From Kutzneria sp. CA-103260 (GTDB lineage Bacteria; Actinomycetota; Actinomycetes; Mycobacteriales; Pseudonocardiaceae), in the NCBI RefSeq assembly GCF_018263855.1, contig NZ_CP073318.1, positions 4,650,001 to 4,714,000 on the forward strand: a stretch of DNA of 64,000 nucleotides, written 5' to 3'. The notes beneath the pieces were generated by a model. The model was not told the DNA's origin, did no database searches, and was given only the letters and a program-made list of their open reading frames with translations. The position numbers and the translations under genes were made by a program. Positions 19,956 through 28,189 of this stretch are shown piece by piece; positions within the stretch are counted from its first letter, which is position 1, and each line of letters starts with the position of its first letter.

Positions 19956-20339
19956 TCAGCCCTGCTCCGTGAGTTCCGTGTAGTCGGCCGGCGTCAGCAG
20001 CGCCTCGACGGCGGTCGCGTCGGCCACCGCCAACTCGACCAGCCAGCCCTCGCCGTAGGGGTCGGAGTTGATCAGCTCCGGGGTCCCGTCCAGCTCGTCG
20101 TTGCGGGCGCTGACCTCGCCGTCGACCGGCGCGTAGAGGTCGGACACGCTCTTGGTGGACTCCACCTCGCCCAGCGTCTGACCGGCGGCGACCCGCGCGC
20201 CGAGATCGGGCAGTTGGACGAACACCACGTCGCCGAGCTGCTGCTGGGCGTAGCCGGTGATGCCGATGCGCACCGTGCCCGGCGCCGTCACCTGCACCCA
20301 CTCGTGCTCACGGGTGTACCTGAGGTCCTGTGGAACCAC
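19956..20339 (-). CDS. gcvH: Glycine cleavage system H protein
   Basis: A 127-aa lipoyl carrier that shuttles the aminomethyl group between the P, T and L proteins. The lipoylated lysine is Lys63 in GEVESTKSVSDLYAP. Length is normal. GTG start with AGGAAGG upstream. First gene of the gcvH-garA-merR run. It is not preceded by a riboswitch, unlike gcvP. Confidence 0.95.
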   Translation of the reverse strand: MVPQDLRYTREHEWVQVTAPGTVRIGITGYAQQQLGDVVFVQLPDLGARVAAGQTLGEVESTKSVSDLYAPVDGEVSARNDELDGTPELINSDPYGEGWLVELAVADATAVEALLTPADYTELTEQG

Positions 20340-20511
20340 CTAACGAGCCTTCCTTCTTCCTGGTCATCGCCGCGTCGGCCGCACCGACGAGGATGTCACC
20401 CGCCGCCGCCGAACCGCTGCCGGGAGTGCCCACCGTACCTGGATCGTGATCAAACGGAGGCGAATGAAAGACACAGAGAGTGTTCTCGTCATCGCCCGGG
20501 TGGAGCAGTGG

Positions 20512-20640
20512 TCACGGGCCGCCCAGGTAGGCCAGCACGGCCAGCACCCGGCGGCGCCCGTCGGCCGCGGTCAGGCCCAGCTTCCCGAAGATGTTGCCGA
20601 CGTGCTTGGCCACGGCGGCCTCCCCGACCGACAGCCGAGC
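20512..20640 (-). pseudogene. C-terminal remnant of a LuxR/NarL-type response regulator
   Basis: Reading the minus strand, about 43 codons encode EVARLSVGEAAVAKHVGNIF and then GKLGLTAADGRRRVLAVLAY up to a TGA at 20512, the recognition helix and C-terminus of a NarL-type HTH. Upstream of the Glu-Val-Ala the frame runs straight into a purine-rich (on this strand) tract with no homology and no start, so the receiver domain and half the HTH are gone. Confidence 0.75.
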
Positions 20641-20643
20641 GAC

Positions 20644-20797
20644 TTCTCCTCTCTCTTTCCTCCGCACGCTCCCGTCCGCCGCTTCCTCTCCTCCGCCCCA
20701 TCTCCCCTCCTTCCACTTACCTCCCTCCCTTCGCTTTCCTGTCTCCCATCCCCTCTCCGCTCCCCCTCGTCCTTCTCCACCCCCTTATCCAGCCCCC
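20644..20797. other. Polypyrimidine tract, about 150 bp
   Basis: By my count roughly 87% of the plus-strand bases are C or T, mostly runs such as CTCTCTTTCCTCC and CCTCCCTCCC. Nothing else in the window resembles it. It starts exactly where the LuxR remnant stops and ends at the first LacI-type operator. No gene is supported in it. Confidence 0.8.
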
Positions 20798-20798
20798 G

Positions 20799-20810
20799 GA
20801 GAGCGCTCTC
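20799..20810. promoter_or_regulatory. LacI-family-type operator 1
   Basis: Perfect 12-bp palindrome GAGAGCGCTCTC, with the central CG pair typical of LacI/GalR operators, 167 bp before the secreted F5/8 protein. No LacI gene is in the window. Confidence 0.65.
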
Positions 20811-20899
20811 TCAATTGGCCGTTATGGCTGTTTCATCCCGTCTGCCCCACCGTCGACCACACCATTGACACCGTCGAAACGTCCGTGGAACATGCTTCG

Positions 20900-20913
20900 G
20901 GAGAGCGCTCTCC
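20900..20913. promoter_or_regulatory. LacI-family-type operator 2
   Basis: Perfect 14-bp palindrome GGAGAGCGCTCTCC, same core as operator 1, 101 bp downstream of it and 63 bp before the start codon. Two copies suggest looping repression of the secreted protein gene, as for many actinomycete glycoside hydrolases. Confidence 0.7.
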
Positions 20914-20976
20914 GAACCTGGAACCCGCCGGGCGCTCCGGCTCCGTTCCCTGTTCCCCACTCCCAGGAGCGTCCCC

Positions 20977-23133
20977 ATGCATGTGTCAGCGCGGTCGGGA
21001 CCGCGTGCCCTAGGTGTACTGCTGTCGGTGCTGGTCGGCCTGACGGTGGCGGTGTCGGCGGGCCCGGCGCACGCGGCTGGAACGCCGCTGTCCCAGGGCA
21101 AGACGGCCACTGCCTCCAGCCAGGAAAACGGCGGCACGCCAGCGTCGGCGGCGGTCGACGGCGACGCCACCACCCGATGGTCCAGCGCGGCCGCGGATCC
21201 CCAGTGGCTCCAGGTCGACCTGGGCGCGGTGGACGCCGTCGGCCAGGTGGTCGTCCAGTGGGAGGCGGCGTACGCGAAGGCGTACCAGATCCAGCTCTCC
21301 ACGGACGGCAGCAACTGGACCACCGCCTACTCCACAACCACCGGCGCAGGCGGCACGGAAACCCTGACGGTGACCGGAAACGCGCGGTACGTCCGGCTCT
21401 ACGGAACCCAGCGCGCCACCGGCTACGGCTACTCGGTGTACGAATTCCAGGTCCACACGACCGGCGGCGGCTCCACCGGGCCGGTTCAGGGCGGCGGCGA
21501 CCTCGGCCCGAACGTGCTGGTCTTCGACCCGTCGACGCCGAACATCCAGGGCCAGCTGGACGCCGTGTTCCAGCGGCAGGAGTCGGCCCAGTTCGGCACG
21601 GGCCGGTACCAGATCCTGCTCAAGCCGGGCGCCTACAACAACATCAATGCGCAGATCGGTTTCTACACCTCAATCTCCGGCCTCGGCCAGGACCCGGACG
21701 ACGTCACCGTCAACGGCGACATCACGGTCGACGCGGGTTGGAACGCCGGCAACGCGACGCTCAACTTCTGGCGCTCAGCGGAGAACATGGCGCTGAACCC
21801 GGTCAGCGGCACCGACCGCTGGGCGGTCGCGCAGGCCGCCCCGTTCCGGCGGATGGACGTGCACGGCGGGCTGAACCTGGACTCCGCCAGCTACGGCTGG
21901 GCCAGCGGCGGCTACATCGCCGACAGCCGGATCTCGGGACAGGTCGGCAACTACGCGCAGCAGCAGTACTACACGCGGGACAGCTCCGTCGGCGGCTGGA
22001 GCAACGGCGTGTGGAACCAGGTGTTCTCCGGCGTGCAGGGCGCTCCCGCGCAGGGTTTCCCGAACCCGACCTACACGACCCTCGACACCACGCCGGTGTC
22101 CGTCGAGAAGCCGTACCTCTACCTCGACAACACCGGCAACTACGCCGTTTTCGTGCCGTCGAAGCGGACCAACGCGCGCGGCGTGTCCTGGGCCAACGGC
22201 CACACGCCCGGCACTTCCCTGCCGCTGAGCCGGTTCTACGTGGTCAAGGCGGGCGCAACCGCCGCGACGATCAACGCGGCGCTGGCGCAGGGCCTGAATC
22301 TCCTGTTCACGCCGGGCATCTACCACGTCGACCAGACCATCGCCGTCACGCGGCCGGACACCGTGGTGCTCGGTCTCGGCGAGGCGACCATCGTTCCTGA
22401 CAACGGCGTTGTGCCGCTGCGGGTCGGCGATGTCGACGGCGTCCGCGTCGCCGGGCTGCTGCTCGACGCCGGGCCCGTGTCGTCGCCGCAGATGATCCAG
22501 GTCGGCGCTCCCGGCTCAACCATCAGTCACGGCAACGATCCCACTGTCATCCAGGACGTCTATGTGCGCGTGGGCGGCGCGGGCAAGGCTGCCGCCGGCA
22601 CGGCGATGGAGATCGACAGCAACGACACCGTCGTCGACCACACCTGGCTGTGGCGGGCCGACCACGGCGACGGCGTCGGCTGGAACGACAACCCCGCCGA
22701 CTACGGCCTTGTGGTGCGGGGCAACAACGTTCTCGCCACCGGCCTGTTCAGCGAGCACTTCAGGAAGTACGACGTCGACTGGTTCGGCAACGGCGGCCGC
22801 ACCCTCTTCTTCCAGAACGAGAAGGCCTACGACGCCCCCAACCAGGCCGCCGTGCAGAACGGCCCGACCCTGGGCTTCGCCGCGTACAAGGTGGAGAACT
22901 CGGTCACCAGCCACGAAGCCTGGGGCCTGGGCAGCTACTGCAACTACACCGCCGACAAGACGATCCGCCAGGACCACGGCTTCGAGGTCCCGGTCACCGC
23001 CGGCGTCCGCATGCACGACCTCACGGTGGTTTCCCTGGCCGGCGACGGCGAGTACAACCACGTGATCAACGACGTCGGCCCGCCGACTGTCGGCACCGCG
23101 ACCGTTCCCTCCACGGTGACGAGCTATCCGTGA
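20977..23133 (+). CDS. Secreted F5/8-type carbohydrate-binding + parallel beta-helix protein
   Basis: A 718-aa extracellular protein. Residues 1-33 are a signal peptide ending AHA. Residues 35-165 form an F5/8 type C (discoidin/CBM32-like) domain: TASSQENGGTPASAAVDGDA, TRWSS and QWLQVDLGAVDAV. From about 175 to the end it looks like a pectate-lyase/GH55-like beta-helix (many short Gly/Asn/Asp turns: GTGRYQILLKPGAYNNI, ADSRISG, VDHTWLWRADHGDG). The role is most likely polysaccharide degradation outside the cell; the exact GH or PL family is not certain. Two LacI-type operators precede it. Its stop is 3 bp from the convergent cupin gene. Confidence 0.8.
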   Translation: MHVSARSGPRALGVLLSVLVGLTVAVSAGPAHAAGTPLSQGKTATASSQENGGTPASAAVDGDATTRWSSAAADPQWLQVDLGAVDAVGQVVVQWEAAYAKAYQIQLSTDGSNWTTAYSTTTGAGGTETLTVTGNARYVRLYGTQRATGYGYSVYEFQVHTTGGGSTGPVQGGGDLGPNVLVFDPSTPNIQGQLDAVFQRQESAQFGTGRYQILLKPGAYNNINAQIGFYTSISGLGQDPDDVTVNGDITVDAGWNAGNATLNFWRSAENMALNPVSGTDRWAVAQAAPFRRMDVHGGLNLDSASYGWASGGYIADSRISGQVGNYAQQQYYTRDSSVGGWSNGVWNQVFSGVQGAPAQGFPNPTYTTLDTTPVSVEKPYLYLDNTGNYAVFVPSKRTNARGVSWANGHTPGTSLPLSRFYVVKAGATAATINAALAQGLNLLFTPGIYHVDQTIAVTRPDTVVLGLGEATIVPDNGVVPLRVGDVDGVRVAGLLLDAGPVSSPQMIQVGAPGSTISHGNDPTVIQDVYVRVGGAGKAAAGTAMEIDSNDTVVDHTWLWRADHGDGVGWNDNPADYGLVVRGNNVLATGLFSEHFRKYDVDWFGNGGRTLFFQNEKAYDAPNQAAVQNGPTLGFAAYKVENSVTSHEAWGLGSYCNYTADKTIRQDHGFEVPVTAGVRMHDLTVVSLAGDGEYNHVINDVGPPTVGTATVPSTVTSYP

Positions 23134-23136
23134 CGA

Positions 23137-23652
23137 CTAGTGGCTGGGCGGCGTCAAGCCGTAGCGGGCGACGACGTCGTCCAGCCACTCAGGGTTGCCG
23201 TAGGTCAGGCCGTATCGGGCGGCGAGGCCGGCGAACTCGACGGTCTCGTGCAGTGACGTGCCGGGCGGCGGGGTGACCGAGACCAGCAGCTCGGCCAGCT
23301 CGCGGAAGTAGGTCTCGAAGCCGCCGGGGGCAATGACTTCCAGGATGCGGCCGGGTTGGTCGCCGGCGTTCCACATCGCGTGCATCTGGCCGCGGGGCTT
23401 GGTGATGAAGCCGCCGGGGCCGAGCACGACCTCCGTGTCGTCGGAGCGGAAGCCGATCTGGCCGGCCAGCACGAAGGAGTGCTCGTCCTCGCGGGTGTGC
23501 CGGTGCGGGGCGGTGATCGTGCCGACGGCGAAGGGGTGCTCGACGATGGCGACGGTGCCGCTGTCCCGGCTCTCCAGCTTGAACGTGGCCCCGAAGCCGG
23601 GGATCGCCACCGAGTCCCCGTCGCCGGGCCGGAGCGCGCGGGCGATGTCCAT
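23137..23652 (-). CDS. Cupin-domain protein next to the TetR gene
   Basis: A 171-aa cupin. HRHTREDEHSFVLAG supplies His, His and Glu ligands and GQMHAMWN the last His; the C-terminal half is alpha-helical. Transcribed away from tetR across a region with two copies of the 21-bp operator, so it is probably under the same repressor. Start ATG 23652 with GGGGG upstream. The function in the pathway is unknown; ring-cleavage or isomerase roles are possible for cupins but not shown. Confidence 0.83.
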   Translation of the reverse strand: MDIARALRPGDGDSVAIPGFGATFKLESRDSGTVAIVEHPFAVGTITAPHRHTREDEHSFVLAGQIGFRSDDTEVVLGPGGFITKPRGQMHAMWNAGDQPGRILEVIAPGGFETYFRELAELLVSVTPPPGTSLHETVEFAGLAARYGLTYGNPEWLDDVVARYGLTPPSH

Positions 23653-23677
23653 CAGGTGTCCCCCAAACTCAGGTTTC

Positions 23678-23698
23678 GTTACAAGGTATGACCGTAAC
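23678..23698. promoter_or_regulatory. GTTAC-N11-GTAAC operator, copy 1
   Basis: 21-bp inverted repeat GTTAC-N11-GTAAC, 26 bp before the cupin start. Same spacing as copies at 23713 and 31844. Confidence 0.75.
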
Positions 23699-23712
23699 CT
23701 AACCGTGTCGAG

Positions 23713-23733
23713 GTTACAACCAAGGGCTGTAAC
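23713..23733. promoter_or_regulatory. GTTAC-N11-GTAAC operator, copy 2
   Basis: 21-bp inverted repeat with six-base arms (GTTACA / TGTAAC) 20 bp before the tetR start, so it should control tetR itself. Confidence 0.8.
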
Positions 23734-23753
23734 TTATCCGGTACGGTGAGGGC

Positions 23754-24356
23754 ATGGCCCACGACAGCGAGCGCAACCTCGGCGGACGGCCCCGGGACGC
23801 GGCCATCGACGAGGCGATCATCCTGGCCACCCGGGAGCGGCTGGTGCGGGACGGGTACTCGCGGATGACGATCGGCGACATCGCCGCCGACGCGGGCGTC
23901 ACCCGGCCGACGCTGTACCGCCGCTGGGCCACCAAGTTCGACCTCGTGGTGGACGCGCTGGACTACGGCTTCCGGCGGCAGCGCGACATGTACACGATCG
24001 ACCTGTCCGACCTGTCGCCGCGGGAGGCGCTGACCGAGGCGGTGCGACGGCTCGACCCGGCCTACTTCAACCCGGACGCCATGGTGCTGATGGGCAACTT
24101 CGCCGGCGAGGCCATCCGCACCCCGGAGCTGCTGGACCTGCTGCGCACGCACGCCGTCGAGCCCCGGGTGTCGCTGGTCGAGGACCTCCTCACGTGCCTG
24201 CGGGACCGCGGCGCCGTCCGCGAGGGCATCGACCCGCACACCATCGCGATCATGTGCTTCGGCAGCTACTTCGCCGCCTTCTACCGCGGCGAGCCGACCA
24301 AGGACCTCGCCGAGCGGGTGGTGGCCGTGCTGTGGCCGGCCGTCGGCAAGGAGTGA
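23754..24356 (+). CDS. TetR-family repressor, probable regulator of nitroaromatic genes
   Basis: A 200-aa TetR protein: HTH at about residues 30-55 (MTIGDIAADAGVTRPTLYRRWATK) and a helical ligand-binding domain. It sits between the divergent cupin and a downstream nitroreductase 2 bp later. The 21-bp operator type flanking it recurs before the pnbB-pnbA operon 8 kb away, so it most likely represses all of these and responds to a nitro- or hydroxylamino-benzoate. That ligand is inference. Confidence 0.9.
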   Translation: MAHDSERNLGGRPRDAAIDEAIILATRERLVRDGYSRMTIGDIAADAGVTRPTLYRRWATKFDLVVDALDYGFRRQRDMYTIDLSDLSPREALTEAVRRLDPAYFNPDAMVLMGNFAGEAIRTPELLDLLRTHAVEPRVSLVEDLLTCLRDRGAVREGIDPHTIAIMCFGSYFAAFYRGEPTKDLAERVVAVLWPAVGKE

Positions 24357-24358
24357 CC

Positions 24359-25015
24359 ATGGACGTGCGCGAAGCGTTGTACACCACCAGGATGATGCGC
24401 CGGATGCGCCCGGATGCGGTGCCCGTCGAGGTGCAGGGCCGGATCCTGGACGCGGCGATTCGGGCCCCCAATGGCGGCAACGCCCAGCGCTGGCACTTCC
24501 TCGCCGTGGACGACCCGACGCTCAAGGCCGAGCTCGCCGCGCTCTACCGCGCCGCCCGCGAGATCGAGTACGCCGAGTTCACCGCCGGCACGCTCGCCCG
24601 GACCGTGCACGATCCCGCCGCGCACGCCGAGACCATGGGCCGGATCAAGAAGTCCGGCGATTACCTGACCGAGCACTTCGAGGAGATCCCGCTGCTGCTG
24701 TTCGTGTTCGCCATCGACGACCACGGCGGCGCGAACATCTACCCCGCCATCTGGAGCGCCCTGCTTGCGGCCCGCGCCGAGGGCGTCGGCGGCACGATCA
24801 CCACCATGTTGCGGTACAAGGCTGACGAGGTGCACAAGCTGCTCGGCGTGCCCACCCACGAGGGGTGGCAGATGACAGCCATGCTGGCCCTGGGCTACCC
24901 GCTCGGTCGCTGGGGCGTCGCCGCCAACCGCCGGCCGGTGCACGAGGTCAGCAGCCGCAATCGGTGGGGTCGCCCGTATACCCCGGAAATCCCCCAGCCA
25001 TTGTGGCAGCCCTAG
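24359..25015 (+). CDS. Nitroreductase family protein (FMN)
   Basis: A 218-aa FMN-dependent nitroreductase fold: RMMRRMRPDAVPVEVQGRIL, then APNGGNAQRWHFLAV (FMN-binding) and the C-terminal GWQMTAMLALGYPLGRWG. Reduces nitro groups or similar with NAD(P)H. Its ATG lies 2 bp after the tetR stop, so it is in the tetR operon. It is distinct from the PnbA-like protein at 30.6 kb. Stops of this gene and of the convergent membrane protein share a CTAG. Confidence 0.88.
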   Translation: MDVREALYTTRMMRRMRPDAVPVEVQGRILDAAIRAPNGGNAQRWHFLAVDDPTLKAELAALYRAAREIEYAEFTAGTLARTVHDPAAHAETMGRIKKSGDYLTEHFEEIPLLLFVFAIDDHGGANIYPAIWSALLAARAEGVGGTITTMLRYKADEVHKLLGVPTHEGWQMTAMLALGYPLGRWGVAANRRPVHEVSSRNRWGRPYTPEIPQPLWQP

Positions 25016-26052
25016 TCCGCGAGCCAACGCCGCCAGACGGCCACGTGCAGGATCACGGCGAGGCTCAGGGCATTCAGGGTGGCATGGGTGGACCAGCTCA
25101 GCGACTGCCGGTCGGACAGGCCGAGGCCGGCTGCGACCAGCGGCAACAACACGGCCAGGATCGCGGTGAGAACCGCCATCAGCACCAGCATGATGCTGCG
25201 GCCGGGCACCACCGTGAGCCGGATCGTCGGCCAGGCCTCGAACAGCATGGCGATCACGAGAATGGCGGCGATGGCCGAGCCGGAGACCTCGGCGATCCGG
25301 CCGGGCTCCCAGCCCAGAACCCGTTCCGCGACAAGGTAACTGATCCAGCCGCAGGCGAGGACGGAGAGGTGGGCCGTGACCAGCCGGACCGCGCGACGCC
25401 GGATCCGGGCGAACGGCCAGCCCCGCAACGCCACGTACCAGACCATCTGCCAGACGCCGAGGGCCGCAAACCAGCTGGCGAAGACTTCACCGGTGACCGA
25501 GCCAGTTCCAACGAGTCCACTGTAGACGGACAGGCCGACGAGCCAGCACAGCACCAGCGCGGCCAGGCCCGACCAGATCCGGGACAGGCCACGCAGCGGC
25601 CAGCACTCACCGACCAGGGTGAGTTGCAGGATGACGCCGAAGATGGCCACCGCGAGCGGCACCTCCACCGACGCCCCGCGAGCGAAAACCCCTTGCAGGT
25701 CAATACCTTCGAGCAGGCCTTGGCCCAGGAGCGTCAGCACCACTCCCCCGGCTGCGACGATCGCCGTGTCACCGAGACCCGACCACCCGCCACTGAGCAG
25801 CGAGCCCGGCCAGTCCTGCCACCAGAAGGCGATCACCGCGACGATCGGCAACGCGAACGTCAGCAGCGGCCCGAGCACCTCGAACGTGTGCACCGGGCCG
25901 CCCCAGCCAACGGCGAGCAGCACCGCCGCCGGCACCACGAACAGCAGCCCCAGCAGTCCGCGTCGCGGCTGCCCCTGCCGGGCATCGGCCAGCGCCTCCG
26001 GGCTCAACGCGTCCGGGGCGCTGACCGATGGCCGGTCAGAGGACGTGCTCAA
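25012..26052 (-). CDS. Multi-pass membrane protein of unknown function
   Basis: A 346-aa protein with about eight to nine hydrophobic helices after a 30-residue polar N-terminus, and Trp-rich loops. I do not recognise a family. The start is a TTG at 26052 inside the last codons of the molybdenum subunit gene (17-bp overlap on the same strand), so it belongs to that operon and could move substrates or anchor the oxidase; this is only positional. Confidence 0.65.
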   Translation of the reverse strand: MSTSSDRPSVSAPDALSPEALADARQGQPRRGLLGLLFVVPAAVLLAVGWGGPVHTFEVLGPLLTFALPIVAVIAFWWQDWPGSLLSGGWSGLGDTAIVAAGGVVLTLLGQGLLEGIDLQGVFARGASVEVPLAVAIFGVILQLTLVGECWPLRGLSRIWSGLAALVLCWLVGLSVYSGLVGTGSVTGEVFASWFAALGVWQMVWYVALRGWPFARIRRRAVRLVTAHLSVLACGWISYLVAERVLGWEPGRIAEVSGSAIAAILVIAMLFEAWPTIRLTVVPGRSIMLVLMAVLTAILAVLLPLVAAGLGLSDRQSLSWSTHATLNALSLAVILHVAVWRRWLAD

Positions 26053-28189
26053 GGCGGATCGGCAGTCTGTGGTGGCGTCGACCGGTGGCGTGGTGGACGG
26101 CGTTGGCCACGGCGGCGGCCGCGCCGACCATGGAGACCTCGCCCAGGCCTTTCACACCGACGGGGTTGAACTGGTAGTCGGGCTTGTCGATGAAGTCGAC
26201 GTCGATGCGGTGGACGTCGGCGTTGACCATGACCGGGTACTCCTCAAGCGTGGTGTTGAGGAAGCCGAACCGGTCGTCGGTCAGGGTTTCCTCGCGCAGC
26301 GCGGCGCCGATGCCCCAGATGACGCCGCCGCGGACCTGGCTGGTGGCGGTGACCGGGCTGGCGACCCGGCCGCAGTCTGCGACGCTCACGACTCGGGGCA
26401 CGCGGATGCGGCAGGTGCCGAGCTCGACCCGGACCTCGACGAAGTGCGCGATCCAGCTGAAGGTGACGAAGCCCGGGAACACCGGGCCGGCGATCGCCAG
26501 GTGACCGGACCGCAACTGGGCCAGAACGTCCCGAGATTGGCCGGGGCCAAGGGAATCGACCGTGACCCGGACCGGATGGCCGGCGATGGCGACGGCCGCG
26601 GCGACATCGACGTCACCGGTGTCGGCGACGTTCAACAGCTTGCGAAGCTCACGCAGTCCGGAGTGGACGGCCGGTAGCGCGGTGGCGGTGCCCCACGAGC
26701 CCGCGGTGAGGTGCTGGGTGCCGACAGTGGTGTCCCCGACCTGGACGACCACATCGGTGGCGGGAATGCCTAAATCCTGGGCCACATGCAGGGCGATGGA
26801 GGAACGGATCCCTTGCCCCATCTCGTGTCCGTCGACACTGACCGTGACCCGACCGTCAGCGTCGGCGGTGAGAGTGGCCATGGCGGCGGCGACGTTGCCG
26901 GGATAGTTGCCGATGGCCACACCCCAGCCGACGAGCGAACCGTCCTCGGCCCGCATCGACCGGGGCTCGGGATTTCGACCGGACCAGCCGAAGAGTTCGG
27001 CGCCGCGCCGCAGGCAGTCGCCGACGTGACGGCTGGAGAACGGCAGTCCAGTGATCGGATCGGTGTCGGTGTCGTTGGCCAGCCGAAGTTCCACCGGATC
27101 CCGGCCGACGGCCAGCGCGAGCTCGTCCACGGCCTGTTCGAAGGCGAACATCGACGGGCTCTCAAACGGGGCCCGCATGTAGCCGGGGGTCTGCACGTCG
27201 GTCTGCACCAGCCGCTGCCGCCCACGGAAGGCGGAGAACCCGTACAGCCGGCCGGTGACCTCGGTATGCATGGCGGGAAACAGATCGTGCCGGGAGGTCT
27301 GCTGGTCAACCTCGTGGATGGCGGCCAGGATCCGGCCGGACTCGTCAGCGCCGAGCCGGATCCGGTGCTTGCTGGCCGGCCGGAAACTGCCGTTCTGAAA
27401 CGTTTGCGGGCGGGCCAGCACCAGCTTCACCGGACGGCCCAGCCGCCGGGACAGGACAGCCATCGGTCCCAAGTGGAGCAACAACGAGTTCTTCTGGCCG
27501 AAGCCGCCGCCGAGATAGGGCGACCGCACCTCGATGTTCCCGGCGTCGATGCCGAGCTGCTGCGCGAGGCCGTAGCGCACGGCGTTGGCGTTCTGGGTGC
27601 CCTCATGCACGATCAGCGTGTCGCCCTGCCACTCCACGACGCCGCCGTTGAGCTCCATCGGCACGGCGTGCTGCGGCGGATGCTCGTACACGTTGTCGAT
27701 CTGGACCGGGCTGCCGGCGATCACCGCGTCCGGGTCGCCGACCTTGATGTCGGCCAGGAACGGCAGCGGGATCGCCTCCTCCTGGACCAGTGTGGTGGCG
27801 CCCTCGGAGTCCAGGTGCAGAGCGAACGGCTCCGGCTCGTACTCGGCGGTGATCGCCTCGGCGGCCTCGGTCGCGGCAACCGGGGTCTCGGCCACCACAA
27901 TCGCGATGGGCTGGCCGCGGTAGGCGATGTGATCGCCGGTCATCGGTTGCAGGCTCTGGAAACCGAAGCCGCCGGCCATCACGAACCCAGGACCGGCCAG
28001 CTCACCGTCGAACCGGGTCTCCACCAGCAGCACCCCCGGCACGGCCAGCGCCGCACTGGTGTCCACACTGGACAGTCGACCTCGGCCGACCTTGGCCAGG
28101 GCCAGGGCGGCGAACGCCATCCCGGGCCGCACGCGGTCGGCGCCGTAGAGCGCCTTCCCGGCGACCTTGTCGTACGCGTCGACCCTCAT
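26036..28189 (-). CDS. Molybdopterin-binding subunit of a xanthine/aldehyde oxidase-type hydroxylase (PaoC-like)
   Basis: A 717-aa large subunit. It has the a/b hammerhead domain (KVAGKALYGADRVRPGMAFAAL) and the long Mo-cofactor domain with GGGFGQKNSL, motifs around FRPASKHRIRLGADES, and MGQGIRSSIALHVAQ; the active-site glutamate region is GVKGLGEVSMVGAA near the C-terminus. ATGA overlap with the FAD subunit gene. Order 2Fe-2S, FAD, Mo is that of paoABC (yagTSR), whose product oxidises aromatic aldehydes to acids. Confidence 0.92.
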   Translation of the reverse strand: MRVDAYDKVAGKALYGADRVRPGMAFAALALAKVGRGRLSSVDTSAALAVPGVLLVETRFDGELAGPGFVMAGGFGFQSLQPMTGDHIAYRGQPIAIVVAETPVAATEAAEAITAEYEPEPFALHLDSEGATTLVQEEAIPLPFLADIKVGDPDAVIAGSPVQIDNVYEHPPQHAVPMELNGGVVEWQGDTLIVHEGTQNANAVRYGLAQQLGIDAGNIEVRSPYLGGGFGQKNSLLLHLGPMAVLSRRLGRPVKLVLARPQTFQNGSFRPASKHRIRLGADESGRILAAIHEVDQQTSRHDLFPAMHTEVTGRLYGFSAFRGRQRLVQTDVQTPGYMRAPFESPSMFAFEQAVDELALAVGRDPVELRLANDTDTDPITGLPFSSRHVGDCLRRGAELFGWSGRNPEPRSMRAEDGSLVGWGVAIGNYPGNVAAAMATLTADADGRVTVSVDGHEMGQGIRSSIALHVAQDLGIPATDVVVQVGDTTVGTQHLTAGSWGTATALPAVHSGLRELRKLLNVADTGDVDVAAAVAIAGHPVRVTVDSLGPGQSRDVLAQLRSGHLAIAGPVFPGFVTFSWIAHFVEVRVELGTCRIRVPRVVSVADCGRVASPVTATSQVRGGVIWGIGAALREETLTDDRFGFLNTTLEEYPVMVNADVHRIDVDFIDKPDYQFNPVGVKGLGEVSMVGAAAAVANAVHHATGRRHHRLPIRLEHVL

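Noticed and set aside
20446..20868. Plus-strand ORFs through the polypyrimidine tract
   Set aside because: Translation is Pro/Ser/Leu repeats from base composition; no start site or homology.
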